From Auxenochlorella pyrenoidosa (Eukaryota; Chlorophyta; Trebouxiophyceae; Chlorellales; Chlorellaceae), in contig KQ482042.1 in the NCBI GenBank assembly GCA_001430745.1, forward strand, positions 2,592,857-2,631,233: DNA of 38,377 bases. The letters run 5' to 3'. A program made the position numbers and the translations under genes. The notes beneath the pieces were generated by a model. The model had not been told where the DNA came from. It saw only the letters and a program-made list of their open reading frames with translations, and ran no database searches. Within the stretch, counting starts at the first letter, position 1. The number at the start of each line of letters is the position of its first letter. Positions 1 to 11,438 of the stretch are shown in pieces.

Positions 1-2
1 CC

Positions 3-206
3 GGTGGCCTCTTCTCCGGCGCCTACGCCGCCTCCACCTCTGTCGCCATCGACTCTGCCGCCACCTCCTTTGGCTATGGCTACGGCTACGGTCAGAGCGC
101 GCTGGCGGTGGTGACGGAGCGTGCCACCGCTGGCACCGGCGCTGCCGCCGGCGCTACCACTGCCCGCCGGGCCAACATCTTCAGGCACCACTTTTTCAGG
201 GGCTGA
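3..206 (+). CDS. 3' end of an unrecognised protein gene (partial)
   Basis: A reading frame is open from the left edge to TGA at 204-206 and gives a 67-residue C-terminus. It starts GGLFSGAYAAST, has a Gly-Tyr run (FGYGYGYGQS), an Ala/Thr/Gly-rich stretch, and a basic end (ARRANIFRHHFFRG). It is on the plus strand and converges with the ELM2-SANT gene. The start, the upstream exons and the function lie outside the window. I recognise no domain. The call rests on the composition and on the clean frame ending where the sequence changes to a less coding-like character, so it is only moderately sure. Confidence 0.5.
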   Translation, partial: GGLFSGAYAASTSVAIDSAATSFGYGYGYGQSALAVVTERATAGTGAAAGATTARRANIFRHHFFRG

Positions 207-758
207 GATGGGGCCCACAATGGCAGCTTGCCGTCTCAGCCTGCTCCCTCGTCTCGCCATCCCTGTGGACTTGGTGACCCGTCATTCGCACCGACCCCCC
301 ACCCCTCCCAACCGTTGCTCCAGCACGACCAGACAACACCCCTTTGGCCACCCTGCATTCTTGATGCTTCTCTGTATCGCTGCACAGACAGTGGGGCTTC
401 TGAGGGATGACATCAGCACAGTGCATGTTGGCAGAGACGCGGGCTGTCGGCCCTAGCTTGAGGGGTCAGCATGCATACTGCTGCTGCCGGCAACACTCGA
501 GCACCTCTCCCTTGCTGACTTTCTTCACTCTTTGATCTCTTTCTGTTGCACCTGGGGACGAGATAAGGCATACAGCACAGCATACAGCACAGCACAAACG
601 TGAAGCAAGTTGGCCAAGCAAAGTACAGGGCAGAGAAGTGCAGGCCTGCCAAGCTATCATACATGAAAAATGCAGTGCTGAAGAATCGTGTGAAGACATC
701 TGGCTGGCGTTGAGGGCCATTAAAATAATATCATACAAAGTGGGGACAGCCTCGGTGC
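207..758. other. Convergent intergenic region (two 3' UTRs)
   Basis: This lies between the stop of the partial left gene and the stop of the ELM2-SANT gene, so both 3' UTRs should be here. A short imperfect direct repeat (ATACAGCACAGC twice, about 571-594) is visible. I found no TGTAA signal on either strand and no convincing reading frame. Confidence 0.5.
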
Positions 759-3723
759 TCAGGGGTGGTCGCCTGCCTGTGCAGTCAGGTGCCCAACCAG
801 CCTGGCAGCCCGCTGAGCGCGCTGCACAACGGTAGGCCTGGTGGGAGCCTCTGCAGGCGCCCGAGCCGCTGCCTTGATCCAGCCGACCACCTCCCGTAGC
901 GGCCGCTCCTTCTGCCGTCGCTCTTGGCGCAGGCGCGCCGCTTCCGCCTCTGCCTCTGCTGCCGCCTGCTGGCGCGCCGCCTCCGCCTCTCGCGCCGCCT
1001 TGAGGGCCGCCTGCCTGGCATACCTGCAGGCCCAGACGGTGGGCAGTTGGACAGCGCGCAGCAGTGCTGCGAGCGGCCGTCCACCACCGGCAGAATGCAA
1101 CACGCCTGCGGCGCGCTGCCGAGGCGCCCTGCTCACCAGTCCCTGCTCCTCTGCGTGGCCCGCAGCTTCCACACATTGTAGTAGAAGTTCTGCGCGCAGA
1201 GGCAGGATGCAGCCAGTTGGGGCGCTGTGTGACCGGCCGCTGCAACGGGATACCAGCTGGGTCGGGGGCACGCGTGGACAGAGCGCAGGCGGTGCCGCCG
1301 CCGGCGCATTTGCCTGGGGCGCCGCCCCCCCCCTCCCCCCGCCAGCGGCGCCGCCGTCACCTGCAGGTCGAACACGCTGCGGGTGGGGACAAGCTCCAGC
1401 CGTATGGTATGGAACTCCCGCCCAAACTCGAGCATGCCCGCCTCCAGCGCCGCCTCATCCTCCGCCGTGAGGGGGCAGGCGCCCGCCCCCATGGCCAGCA
1501 GGCCCATGGCCGCGGCGCGCTCCTCGCCCAGCGTGGCGCGCAGCGCAGCGTGGGCCTGGGCCACCCGAGCGCTGCTGCAGGGGGGAGGGTGGGGCGTGTG
1601 GGCTGGGGCGAACCGGCGGCAAAAGGTAGTGGCCACCCATCCGTGCAGGCATGCTAGGACAGCGGGGCGCAAGGCGGCAGCAATGAAGCGGTGCCTGCAG
1701 CCATGCTTCTCCCCGTCGCCCCTCCCCTTGGCCTCACCGCGCGTCGGCGCTGGCTGCTGGCACGGCTGCCGGTTGCTCCGCTGCAGCAGGCAGCGCCGGT
1801 GCGGCAGGCAGGCCGACCTGTCCAGCAAGCCAGCGAGCCTCTTCAGCGCTCGGTGCATTCGGCCGGGGCCGCACAGCTGGCAGCACTGCCTGGTGCTCCG
1901 CCCCCACCCGCACACCAGCCTGCTCGTCTGGCGAGGGCGTGCGCCGCTTGCCCCTCCCGGCGCGCTGCGCCTGCTGCGTCTGCTGCTGCTTGGGCCGTGC
2001 CGCCTGATGCTGGGCCTGCTCCGGGGAGAACATGCCCGGGGCGGTACGGGCGCGCATGCTGCGGCGTGTCGGCTCCGCGGCCGCTGCCTGGCCCGCCACC
2101 TGGGTCAGGCTGCCCAGCTTGCGGCCATCCCTGCAGGGAGAGGCGGCAGACACCAGAGGCAGGAGCGAGCGGCGGGTGGCTGAAGCTATATGGTATTTGG
2201 TGCGGACCAACCGGGTGGACAATCCTCGACAAATGCCACAGCCAAGCTTGCACACCATGAAAGAATGTCAGCACCCTCCCTCTCCTGCAGAGTCGAGGGT
2301 GGTCCCCGCACCTGGCGTACTGGACCCTGGCGAGCTGCTCAGTGAGCTGCGCCTGCTGGACGGCGGCTGCCTCTGCAACGGGTCGGCTGTACTGCGGTGG
2401 CAACTGTCCCGCCGTGCGCGCCGCATAGCGCAGGAAGTCGAGGGGGGCGCGCAGCGGGTCCTCGGAGAGGGCGTACTGCAGGCAGGTGGCAGGGCAAAGG
2501 GGGTGCACGCAACTTGCTCGCAGTGGTCCCAGGTCAGGCGTGGATGAGGCGTTGCCGAGCAGCAGCGGCCAGATGGTGAGCACATGAGACAAGTCCCACC
2601 GCTCTTCTAAAGCAGGATGGGCCGGACGACCGGCATGCAAGATGTTCCCCCAGGCAGGACCCACCTCAGGCTGCCGGTCCTGAGCTGCAGCCGCTGCCGC
2701 CTCGGCAAAGCGCAGCGGAACACCAGACACCACCGCTGGTGGCGGTGCCGATGTTGCACCCTGCTGTGCACTGACATAAGTCATGCCGCCCAGGCACTCA
2801 AAGCCCGGAAGCCAGGTGCCCGGCAGCAGTGTAGCGGGCCTTCCCTGCTCTGAGGGCTCAGGCAAGGGCCGCCGTGAAAGCCGGGTGCTGCCACGGCCAC
2901 GCCCGCCACCGCGCCCAGCCGGCGCAGGGGGCTTGCTGGCTGGCCCGTGGCCACCCACCGCCGACACCTGCATGCCCGGCAGCGTGCGCAGCGCCACGCG
3001 GGCAGTGGCGGCCGCCGCCAGCGCCTGCCTCCGCTCCTCCTCCTCCAGCTGCCTGGCAAGGCGAGCGACGTCGCGGGGGGCAGCAACCTGTACGGCCGGC
3101 ACGCCCTGCTGCCCGTCAACCTCTTGCTGCTGCTGCTGCTGCTGCTCCTGCTGCGCATTGTTGGCTGCGCCGGTGGATAGCAGTGCTTGCTGGCCTGGTG
3201 GCTGTGCAGGCTGGCCTGGTGCTACCAGCCTGAACGGCATTGCGCCAACAGGCACAGGCCGGGCCAGGCCCTGCTCCGCAGGAGAGCGCAGCAGCTGCGG
3301 CATCGCCAGTAGCGCAGCAGCAGGCAGCGCCAACCCAACTGCGGTGCCGCCATTGACCGTTGGCACGGTCACAAGCTGCAGCGCAGGCTGCCCGACAGCT
3401 CCCGTGGCAGCAGCAGCAGCAGCAGCAACTGCTGCGTTGGCAGGTGGGGCGCCAGGTTGCAATGCCCGGAAGGGTGGCACAGCGGGTAGCACTAGTGGGA
3501 TGGCTGCTGGCGGCGCTGCCGGTGCTGCCGCCGGCTTGGGCTGCCGGCCCCGTCGCCGCAGCACCTGATCAGTGGGGACCATGTCCTCGGCAAGCGAGTT
3601 GGCCTTGCGCTTGCGTACCGGCCGGCCGGCGGCGCTGAACTTAGGAGGGGATGGCATCGCAGGCGGCTGCTGCTGCTGCTGCTGTGGATCTCGCTGCTGC
3701 TGGAGCTGCTGCAGCGGCATTGA

Positions 3724-3773
<50 letters not shown>

Positions 3774-4116
3774 TTCGCTGCTGCTGCCGTGCTTGGGCCG
3801 CTGGCAAAGCTGCAGGTGCCTGCTGCCCTGGTGCATCGCCAGATTGCTGCCGCGGCGCGGTCGCTGGGTGCTGCACTTGAAGCTGCCCTGCTCTTTGAGA
3901 CGGCCAAGCAAATTGTGCACCAGCCTGGACGGCTGCAGGCTGGGAGGCAGGCTGCGCTGGAGGCTGGGCACCACCTCCAGTCCCCGCAGGCACAAGGCGG
4001 AAGGGTGCTGCCCCCACAGCCATGCCTCCAGGGAGCTGGTGTAAGCCCTCCTTGGGCAGCCCGATGCCTGATTCCGCAAGCAGTCCCAGCGTGACATGCT
4101 TGGCTTTTAGCCGCAT
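759..4116 (-). CDS. ELM2-SANT domain chromatin protein with poly-Q tracts
   Basis: Five exons (minus strand, in sense order): 4116-2312, 2130-1738, 1574-1361, 1189-1137, 1023-759. All junctions are in phase and give 909 aa. The N-terminal two-thirds is low-complexity Ala/Pro/Gln, with a 15-residue poly-Q (about 116-130), basic NLS-like segments (VRKRKANS, about 167-174; RRRGRQPKP, about 187-195) and a GRGGGRGRG stretch. Near 674-690 the sequence AGVRVGAEHQAVLPAV resembles the start of an ELM2 domain. At about 770-817 a SANT repeat ends in FYYNVWKLRATQ, the helix 3 pattern of CoREST, MIER and MTA proteins; its usual first Trp appears to be replaced (PLTAEDEA). The C-terminus is a basic/acidic coiled coil (KAAREAEAARQQ). 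ELM2-SANT proteins usually scaffold histone deacetylase complexes in the nucleus, so a co-repressor role is inferred. A 42-nt in-frame stretch near 2476-2517 might instead be a very short intron. The start is the first ATG of the long frame. Confidence 0.8.
3727..3771 (-). repeat. (CAG)15 microsatellite encoding poly-Q
   Basis: There are fifteen perfect CTG triplets on the plus strand. On the minus strand they read as 15 glutamines in exon 1 of the ELM2-SANT gene. Shorter CAG runs flank it (around 3130-3152 and 3666-3716). Such tracts slip easily, so length polymorphism between strains is expected. Confidence 0.95.
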
Positions 4117-5271
4117 TTGAGAAAGGCTTGCGCAGATTCAGGAACCTGCGGGGCCAACGGGCGGCGGCAACTCGTGGGACTCAAAATTGGCCAAGGTGAT
4201 AGGTCCGGGTGGACAACCGAGAATTCCTGGCCACCTTGCGAACATTTGAGGGCTGGGGAAGCGCGAGGGGCTTGCCAGGAGTGGCGGCGAGGGAAACGCC
4301 GTATTTGCAGGCACCCAGGCGCATACAACGGCTTGGCGGCGATACATATGACCACTAAATCCGATATGAGGCGAGGTGTGCCCCTGCAGGAGTCAGGCCG
4401 GCCACCTTACTCGAGGGAAACCGACCGGCTCGGGCACCCAAAGCTCTTGCTGGCCGTTTTTAGCTGCCAAACAAGCTGATTGGTGTGGCCAGGCTGAGGG
4501 AAGAAGGGAGGAAGAGTGAATAGAAGGCGAGGGAACGAAGATGGTGTCACTTGCCTTGCCGCGTTTCGGTTGGAAAGAACGCGCTCATGCAAGATCCCGA
4601 CCTTCCATCGCATGGGGGGTGGGCACTGGGAAGTAGGCCCCTGTTGTTGAAAATGCAGCTGTAGTACATCTCACATTCATATGCGGGTGATGCGCATGTG
4701 ACGTAGCTCAGGGCAGCAACGCTTGGAATCGTTGCATCCAAGACTTCTCCTGGGGATCCACAATGCTGGACGAGCATGGAGGCTGATGCTGCAAACCATG
4801 TGAAGTGGTCACACTGAGGTTCCAACGGATCATATGGATGCCCTAGGGTGGGCACAATCTGTCAAACGTTTGCACGGATCAGGTGACCATCCTGAGCTGA
4901 ACCGAGTGTACCGGTGCCACCGGCGGCAGGCTTGTGCTCTGTGCCTGGCCAGGCCTGTTGCCACATGCCTTGCAACCCAAGATCCCAGAGAGGATCTCAA
5001 TGCAGGTAAAGAACTGCCTAACATGCAATCAGCCCGTGGCATGGCTGAGTTCTTCAGCAGCTTGCTCATGCAGCCGCAGCCGCCGCCATGCATGCTGCTT
5101 CACGTGGTAGATCCGACGCTGTTCGGCCCTAGTTTCTCTATTCGTCACAATCTACGGGGTCTCATCCCTCCCCTGCAAGCGACTCAGGACAGGCGCACCC
5201 ACTGTCTGAGCTCCCGGCAGCACCCCGCCGTCTTGCTTCGTCGCGTCGTCATTGCGGAGGGTGTGGGAACA
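4117..5271. other. Divergent promoter region between the ELM2-SANT and mL54 genes
   Basis: This 1.15-kb stretch separates two start codons that point away from each other, so it should hold both 5' UTRs and promoters. The GC content is visibly lower than in the exons. Open frames here (for example 4834-5271 on plus, continuous with the mL54 first exon) have no recognisable protein character. No TATA box or other motif could be assigned with confidence. Confidence 0.5.
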
Positions 5272-6155
5272 ATGCTCGTGCAGGGGCGATCCCTCACACA
5301 GCTGCTATCGCTGAAAAGCTTTTTGCATAGAGGTGCGCGGGGCTTTCGGCCCTGAAAACAGCGATTGACGATAGCCTCGATCGGGCGTGATTTGGGTCTC
5401 GTTGCTGTCGGGCGCTTCCAGCAGGACGTGTGCCCCGCTGCCGCCAGCCGCCGCCGCCAGCCGCCAACACCGTGTGCTGGTGCCAGCACCACCACCACCT
5501 GTTGCCCATGCTGCGCACTGTTGCCAACCCCAACCTCTCGTTTCCCATTAGCAGGAATGGCCAGCATGTCCAAGGAGGTGGTGACGGGATTAAATATCTT
5601 GAAAAAGGGGCAAGACCCGCCGCTGCGACCCGACGACCAACTGCCCGACTGGCTGTGGCAGCTTGCAGGCACGGCACTCGTGCTGGGCGGCTGCCTCCCG
5701 CTGCACTCATGGCGTTCACATGTGTGCCCTCAACAGCAGCTGACCAGCTCGGTATGCGTATCCCCTCTGCCTTGATGCAAGTGAGCTGCATCTCACTGGC
5801 TGGTTGGGAACCTTCACCGCCGCGCTCTGCAGAGCCGGAGAAGACGCTGAACGAGCTGCGGCGGACCAAGGAGGAGGACCTCACAGACGACATGGTGAGC
5901 AGGCGGGGGAGAACGCCACAGCCTGCCTGGGTTCACTGCTGATCGGCACAAGAGCCCCCTCCTCTTGAGCTGTTTGCAGAACGCACAGCTGATGATCCGC
6001 CGTGCATGTTGGGCTGTGCAGCCCCTGCTTTGCACATCCCTCCTGCCCCGCAAGCTGACTCGGGCTGCCATCCCTGCTTCCCGCAGCTGGGGCGGTACGT
6101 CAAGCTGGAAAACCGGGACAGCATCCGCACGCGCAACCACGAGCGGGCAAAGTGA
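5272..6155 (+). CDS. MRPL54: Mitochondrial ribosomal protein mL54
   Basis: Four exons: 5272-5332, 5555-5668, 5833-5894, 6087-6155, giving 101 aa. Exon 1 encodes MLVQGRSLTQLLSLKSFLHR, rich in Arg, Ser and Leu with no acidic residue, as expected of a mitochondrial presequence. It joins exon 2 in phase 1. The mature part carries family hallmarks: NILKKGQDPPLRPDD, then PDWLWQL, then EKTLNELRR, and finally GRYVKLENRDSIRTRN. mL54 is a small protein of the large mitoribosomal subunit. Intron 2 is ambiguous. A GC donor after 5668 with acceptor before 5833 gives WQLAEPEKTL. A weak GT donor after 5679 with acceptor before 5835 gives WQLAGTALPEKTL and 104 aa. The gene converges with CGS. Confidence 0.8.
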
Positions 6156-6811
6156 GGCAGCCTCGCAGCGCGCACCCAGTGCTGGCGACTAAGGCAGCTC
6201 TTGCTCAATGTGCTCCGAGGTTGTTTTCACTTGGCGCACCAAGCAGTATGGAAGAATATGCCAGTTGGCTGTTTGCTTCTCATGCCACGGTTCAGAGAAG
6301 AAGGGCAAACGTGAGCAGTTAGCGAGTCAAAAAGAGGGAGCGCAGTGAGCAGAGGAGGGACAGCAGGGAGGAGCATTGAGAGAAGGAGGCAAAGAAAGGA
6401 GGCAAGGGGTGCCGGATGCGGCAGGTCAAAAACAGCAATGCGAGGGTGCTGGGACGTGGCAGGCGGCGCAGCAGCACCATGCACCGGGCCACGCCGGGAG
6501 CGGGCGGGCGTGCAGCTGACGTGCCGCAGCCCAGCAACAGGTTCCGCACAAGAAACACTAGAAGCAGCAGGAGGAGGAGGAGCGCAGCAGGGGGGAGGGA
6601 AGCATGCGGAGCAGCCGGGTGGCCAAGACGGCGGGCGCGCGGCTGGAGGTGCCCGGGTGAAGCCGTGGCAAGCAGCCGCCCACGCTCCCTGGCGCCCTAG
6701 GCGAAGCATTCATCGGGCAAGCACCACGCAGCCCACAGCCAGGCAAAGCACGCCTCAGGGCTGCAGGCACAGCCGAGCCCTCGGCAGCACTTGGGTGCGC
6801 CTGGGGCGCGC
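6156..6811. other. Convergent intergenic region (mL54 and CGS 3' UTRs)
   Basis: The 656 nt lie between two facing stop codons. The stretch at about 6290-6420 is purine-rich on plus (AGAG/GGAGG repeats). I saw no TGTAA signal on either strand, no RNA gene and no credible coding frame. Confidence 0.5.
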
Positions 6812-9800
6812 TCAGATGCACTTGAACGCCTGCTCAAAGTCTGCCCAGATGTCCTCCACGCTCTCAATGCCGCAGGAGAAGCGGATGAGGTTGTCCTTGA
6901 TGCCCACCTGCGCCCGCTTCTCCGGCCCCTGGTCCCAGTAGCTGCGGGCGCGCGGCGCAGGCGCGGGGACAGGAACAAGGCAGGTGAGCGAGTGAGCGGC
7001 AGGGCCGAGCCACTATGGTTTTGGTGACCATCCGGGCCCTGGGCCAAGGCAACTGCGCCCGGGTGCTTTGTGCCCAGCCTGCCGCCCTCGCCCAGCTCCC
7101 GAGTACGTGCCCAGCGCAGGAAGCAGCATGATCGCCATCCATATGCACAGCATGCCAGGCATGCACCCCGCCGCGCCCACCTGACGACGGTGGGCTGCTC
7201 GATGAGCGACTCCACGCCGCCCAGGCTGGGCGCAATGTACGGCAGCTTGACCGAATCGATGAACTTGGCAGTCCTGCAGGCGGGGCGGGGCGCGCGCTGG
7301 CGCCACGTCAGGCACGCACAGGTGCGCTGCACCCCCAGCACTCGCAACGCTGCTGCGTAGCGGGCGTTGCTGCCAGCCGCACAAGCGCACGTCACGAGCC
7401 CACCGCCGCGCCCAGCACCCACCTCCACAGGTCGCCGTCGATCTCAAAGCTGACCACGCCGCCGTAGCCGCTCATCTGCGCAACGGCAATCGCGTGGTCG
7501 GGGTGGCTCTCCAGCCCTGCACAGCAGGCGCAGCGCAGCGGTGCGTCAGTCAATTCGGGACATCATCCGGGCCCTGCCTGGGTCGGCTCCTCGCGCCCCA
7601 CCGCGCAGCAGCTGCGGGGAGGGCCGGCGCACCCAAGGCCGCAAGGTGCAACAAGCCGGGCGCGCTGCCCCAGCAGCACCTCCCGCGCACAGCGGGCCTG
7701 GCTCCCATCGCGCCCTTGTGCCCCGCCCGCCAGCGGGCCGGCCCCCCTGCCTCACCCGGGTAGTGCACCCGCGTGACCAGGGGGTGCGCCTCCAGGCGGC
7801 GCGCCACCTCGAGCGCCGTCCTGTTCTGGCGCTCCACCCGCAGGTCAAGCGTCTTCATGCCGCGCAGCAGCAGGTAGGAGGCGTGCGGGTCGATGGTGCC
7901 GCCCAGCACGTTGTGCATGGCGCGCACCGCCGCCACCAGCTCCGCCTTGCCTGGCCCCCGGGGGGGGGGGGGGGGGGGGCAGCGTGGACAGAGCGCTCGG
8001 GGCCACAGGCGGCTGGCTGCATCAGCCACCGGGCATGCTGTGCCGGTCTCTGGTACACGCGTTGCAGGGAGCATCGCAGGGAGCCCACACCACCTGCGGC
8101 ACAGCCAGGATCCGCCTATCGTGCCTCCACCCCCCACAGCCGCCCAACATGGTCTGCCTGGGCTGCATTGCGCAATGCAGCCGCCGGCGCCGCCCCGCCG
8201 CCCACCCGCAATGGCGCCCGCCAGCACGTCGTTGTGCCCCGCCAGGTACTTGGTGGCCGAGTGGATGACCAGGTCTGCTCCCAGCGCAATCGCCTGCTGG
8301 TTGATGGGCTGCAGGGCAGGAGCGCGGGCGCCGCCAGGCGCAGGCATCGACGGGGTGTGGCCCCAGCGCTGGGGCTCCGCTCCTGCTGTAGCGGACGCTT
8401 ACCCGCGCCGCCTGGGCTCAGGCAAGGGCGGGCAGCAAGGCATGCTGCCGGCAGCTCGTGTCTGCGGAGCCCAAGCAACGCCTGCTGCTGCTAGGGTGGG
8501 CCCCCCACAGCGCTGCACAACCCCCAAACCCGTGCCTGCCCCCCCACCGTGGCAAAGGTCGAGTCCACCACCACGACGGCCCCCTTGGGCTCGCACAGCT
8601 GCTTGATGCGCGGCACGTCCACGCAGCGCAGGTACGGGTTGGTGGGGCTCTCCGAGAAGAACAGGGACACCTGCGCGGGCGGGGGCGGGGGGCCGGGCAG
8701 GCCGCGCTTCCTTGACGCGGCCGCTGCACACCTGCCGCACCGCGCGCGGCAGCCATGCGCGCCGCGTGCAGCAAGGCTGCGGACCCCGCACGCCTGCGCC
8801 GCCCGGCCCCCCGCTCGCCGGCCCGCGCCGCCGCCTCACGTTGTGCTCCTCCAGCGCCCGCTCCAGGGCCCCCAGGTCGGCCGGGTCAATCACAGTCGCC
8901 GTGATGCCCATCTTGGGCAGGACCTGGGGGAGGGGGGGGGCGGCACACAGGGAGCCGCAGGCCCGTCAGGCGGGCATCCAGCAGCCAGCAGGCAGGCGGG
9001 GCATCAGGTCGGGCGAGCGCGGGGCAGCCGTGCCCTGGGAGCCGGCTGGCAGCAGGGGAGCGAGCGGCGCAGGGCATGGGTGTGCGGCTCACCGTCTGGA
9101 TGAACTGCCGCGTGCGGCGGTAGCAGTCGGTGGTGGTCACAATGTGCCCGCCAGCAGGCACCAGCGCCAGCAGCATCTGCAGCGATGCGGCCCACGCAGG
9201 GAGCGACAGATGCACATCAGCCAGGCCCGCAAGGGCTGGGGAACTGTGCATGCTGAGCTTGCATGCAGGGTGATCTCCACTCTGCAACTTTGGTGGCGGC
9301 CTTGCTTGCCCTGCTTGCATGCGCAGCTATCGTGGTTACGATGCGACAGCCAGGCAGCCGCACGCGTCTGCCACGCCCAACACCTGCGTTCTGCTCCCTG
9401 GCTCGCGGGCGCAACGTCTGCTCCTGTGCCATGTGGCTGTTGCGCTGCCTGCCTGCCAGCCTGCTTACAGCTCTGTTCCCAAACTGCAGCACGCTGCGGT
9501 GCCACCCGCCTTGCTGCCTCGAGCAGCGCCCAGCGGCCAGCACCCACCGTGGTGGCTGAGTTCATGCCAGAGGACGACACCAGGCAGTCCTCCGCCCCCT
9601 CCAGCTCCCGGATCTTCTCCTCGCAGGCCCGGGTGGTGGGGTTGCCGTAGCTGCGGGCAAGGGCAGCCGGCCACATGTTGGCAAGAGGCAGACCTGGCTC
9701 TTGAAAGTTAAGAGGCGGTGCCCCAACTCTCACGGGCTGCGGTGGCAGCTGCCCCTGGCAACTGACAACTGCCCCACCAGAGAACGTTGCGCTTGTCCAT

Positions 9801-10593
9801 TCCCAACACAGCAGCAGCGCCAGCGGCATTCTGCCAGCAAACACCACCACAGTCCTGCGAGCGCGTGTGAGCAGCACAGGTGCTCCGCTGGCGGCATTGC
9901 ACATCGCATGGGGCGAGACGGCGCCTCACCGGCCGTACTCGTAGCTGCCGTACCGGCCCTCCTGGTACGCGATCAGCTCCGCGGTGTCTTGGAAGGTGTA
10001 GGTCGCGGTTTGCACAATGGGCGTGGTCAGCGAGTCTGCAGGAGGGTGGCGATGGTTGCCAGGTACCGATCACGCATGAAAGCCGGATGCAAAAGTCCTG
10101 CACCATTAGCAGCAGCAGTGGCTTTCTGCCAGCAGCACTGCACGCATATGGTAAACTGTTTGATCGGGGAGGCAGGTAGCAAGAACAGGCCTCCGGCTCT
10201 GCCCTGAAATCGGAGGCTGGCGGCGGCGGCAGCAGCGGCGGCGGCAGGATGGAGCTGCCAAATTGCAACAAACCTCCCACCGCGCATCTGCATACCTGAC
10301 ACGCGTGGCCGCCCTGCCCGTTCACCGCCGTGCACCGTCTTAGTGCTCAGGCGGGTCCCGGCAAGGCGGTCGTGCTCAATGCCGGCGCCATCGCCGTTCG
10401 TGGTGCCATTGCTCATCACCTCAGCCTCTGACACTGCGCGCACCACGGTCTGCTGCCTGCTGACGGCACGGCTGAGACGGGTGCAAGGCACCGAGCGTGC
10501 CTGGGAGCCCTGCAGGTGGGCCAGATGGCCCCGCGTGGACAGCGGGCAGAAAGTGTGCTGCAGCTGAGCGACGGTGAGGAATAGCGGCGCCAT
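6812..10593 (-). CDS. CGS1: Cystathionine gamma-synthase, plastid (PLP enzyme of methionine synthesis)
   Basis: Eleven exons, sense order: 10593-10296, 10035-9930, 9650-9548, 9176-9093, 8923-8840, 8670-8548, 8308-8206, 7950-7756, 7516-7423, 7273-7181, 6941-6812. All junctions are in phase and give 470 aa. The enzyme joins an activated homoserine ester (O-phosphohomoserine in plants) to cysteine, giving cystathionine. Plant-type signatures are continuous: [58 protein letters not shown], and [16 protein letters not shown] with the PLP lysine at residue 286. The end is [10 protein letters not shown] and [10 protein letters not shown]. Residues 1 to about 75 are Arg/Ser/Ala-rich and fit a plastid transit peptide. 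The land-plant MTO1 feedback motif was not seen in exon 1. It is divergent from the KCTD-like gene. The start ATG was chosen because it opens the transit peptide; an upstream in-frame extension exists but looks non-coding. Confidence 0.95.
7960..7979. repeat. Poly-G tract (poly-C in the sense of CGS intron 7)
   Basis: Twenty consecutive G on plus form a C20 tract in the CGS transcript, 10 to 29 nt upstream of exon 8. It takes the place of a normal polypyrimidine tract. Homopolymers of this length are prone to sequencing error, so the count may be off. Confidence 0.9.
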
Positions 10594-11438
10594 GACTCTG
10601 GCGAGAGCCTTTGTGAGGGCGCAAGAGCTTCCCTGCGCCTGTGAGCAACGGCTGATGGTAAAAACAGCAAAATTCACAACATGAGGGCCTGCCAGCATTT
10701 GCATGCTGTGCCGCCGCTGGTGCTGCTGCTCACTGCCGATGAGAACATTCATTCAGCACCACCTGAGCCCCACCACTACATCGTTGTGGTGTTCATGTGC
10801 TGTGGATGCAGATCTGCGCCACGAGTTTCACATTATGTTTTCACAACGGGCATGAGCATTTTGGAGACCACGGGCCGTGAGCTTCGAAGCTTACGAGGGC
10901 GCGGGAAGTCGGCGCAGCTGCAGCAGGAAGCTGCCGACGCCATCATCATCTTATTGCAGTGCTGGGGGCGGGTGTTGGTGAGCACCTGGGTTTGGTATCC
11001 TTACTCGGAGGTCGAGCAGCACGACAGTCTCGAATGCCAGCCAAGGTTTGCCGCATGACAGCGCTCACTGCTTTGGTCGGCTTGGCAGAGCTTAGTTGCA
11101 AGCCCCTGTGCAAATACCTGCACAGATGCAATACGAAGCCTGACGGAGCCTGCTCCGCCTACCAGTCTCGATCTGAACCAATCAAATGTCCTAATCGCCA
11201 GGATGCCAGAGTGGCAGCGCGCAACTGCTGCCGCCGGTGGCGGAACCCTACAACTGGACATGACAATGCTGTAGAAGTTTCCGCAGCTGATCTCCGTGAC
11301 TTGCCAACGAGCCGCTGTACAGCGCTGGTTTGCCGCGCTCGAGAGCCCCTCCCTCCGGTTCGGTGACACACATCTGAGCGGCACCTTGACCTGCTCGTGG
11401 TCGCTCCTGCAGAGCACAGTGCGGACGTGCAGGGCACC
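10594..11438. other. Divergent promoter region between CGS and the KCTD-like gene
   Basis: These 845 nt hold the two 5' UTRs and the promoters. The sequence is less GC-rich than the exons (for example 10780-10860). I see no third gene, no tRNA-like fold and no recognisable riboswitch. Confidence 0.5.

Noticed and set aside
3572..4094. Plus-strand frames encoding poly-Cys, poly-Ala or poly-Leu runs
   Set aside because: They are readings of the CTG/CAG microsatellite in the wrong frame or strand; the poly-Gln frame belongs to the ELM2-SANT gene.
5508..5554. ATG at 5508 (MLRTVANPNLSF) as the start of mL54
   Set aside because: It is in a different frame from the mL54 core, and no intron of acceptable length would connect it. 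The 5272 exon joins in phase through a 222-nt intron.
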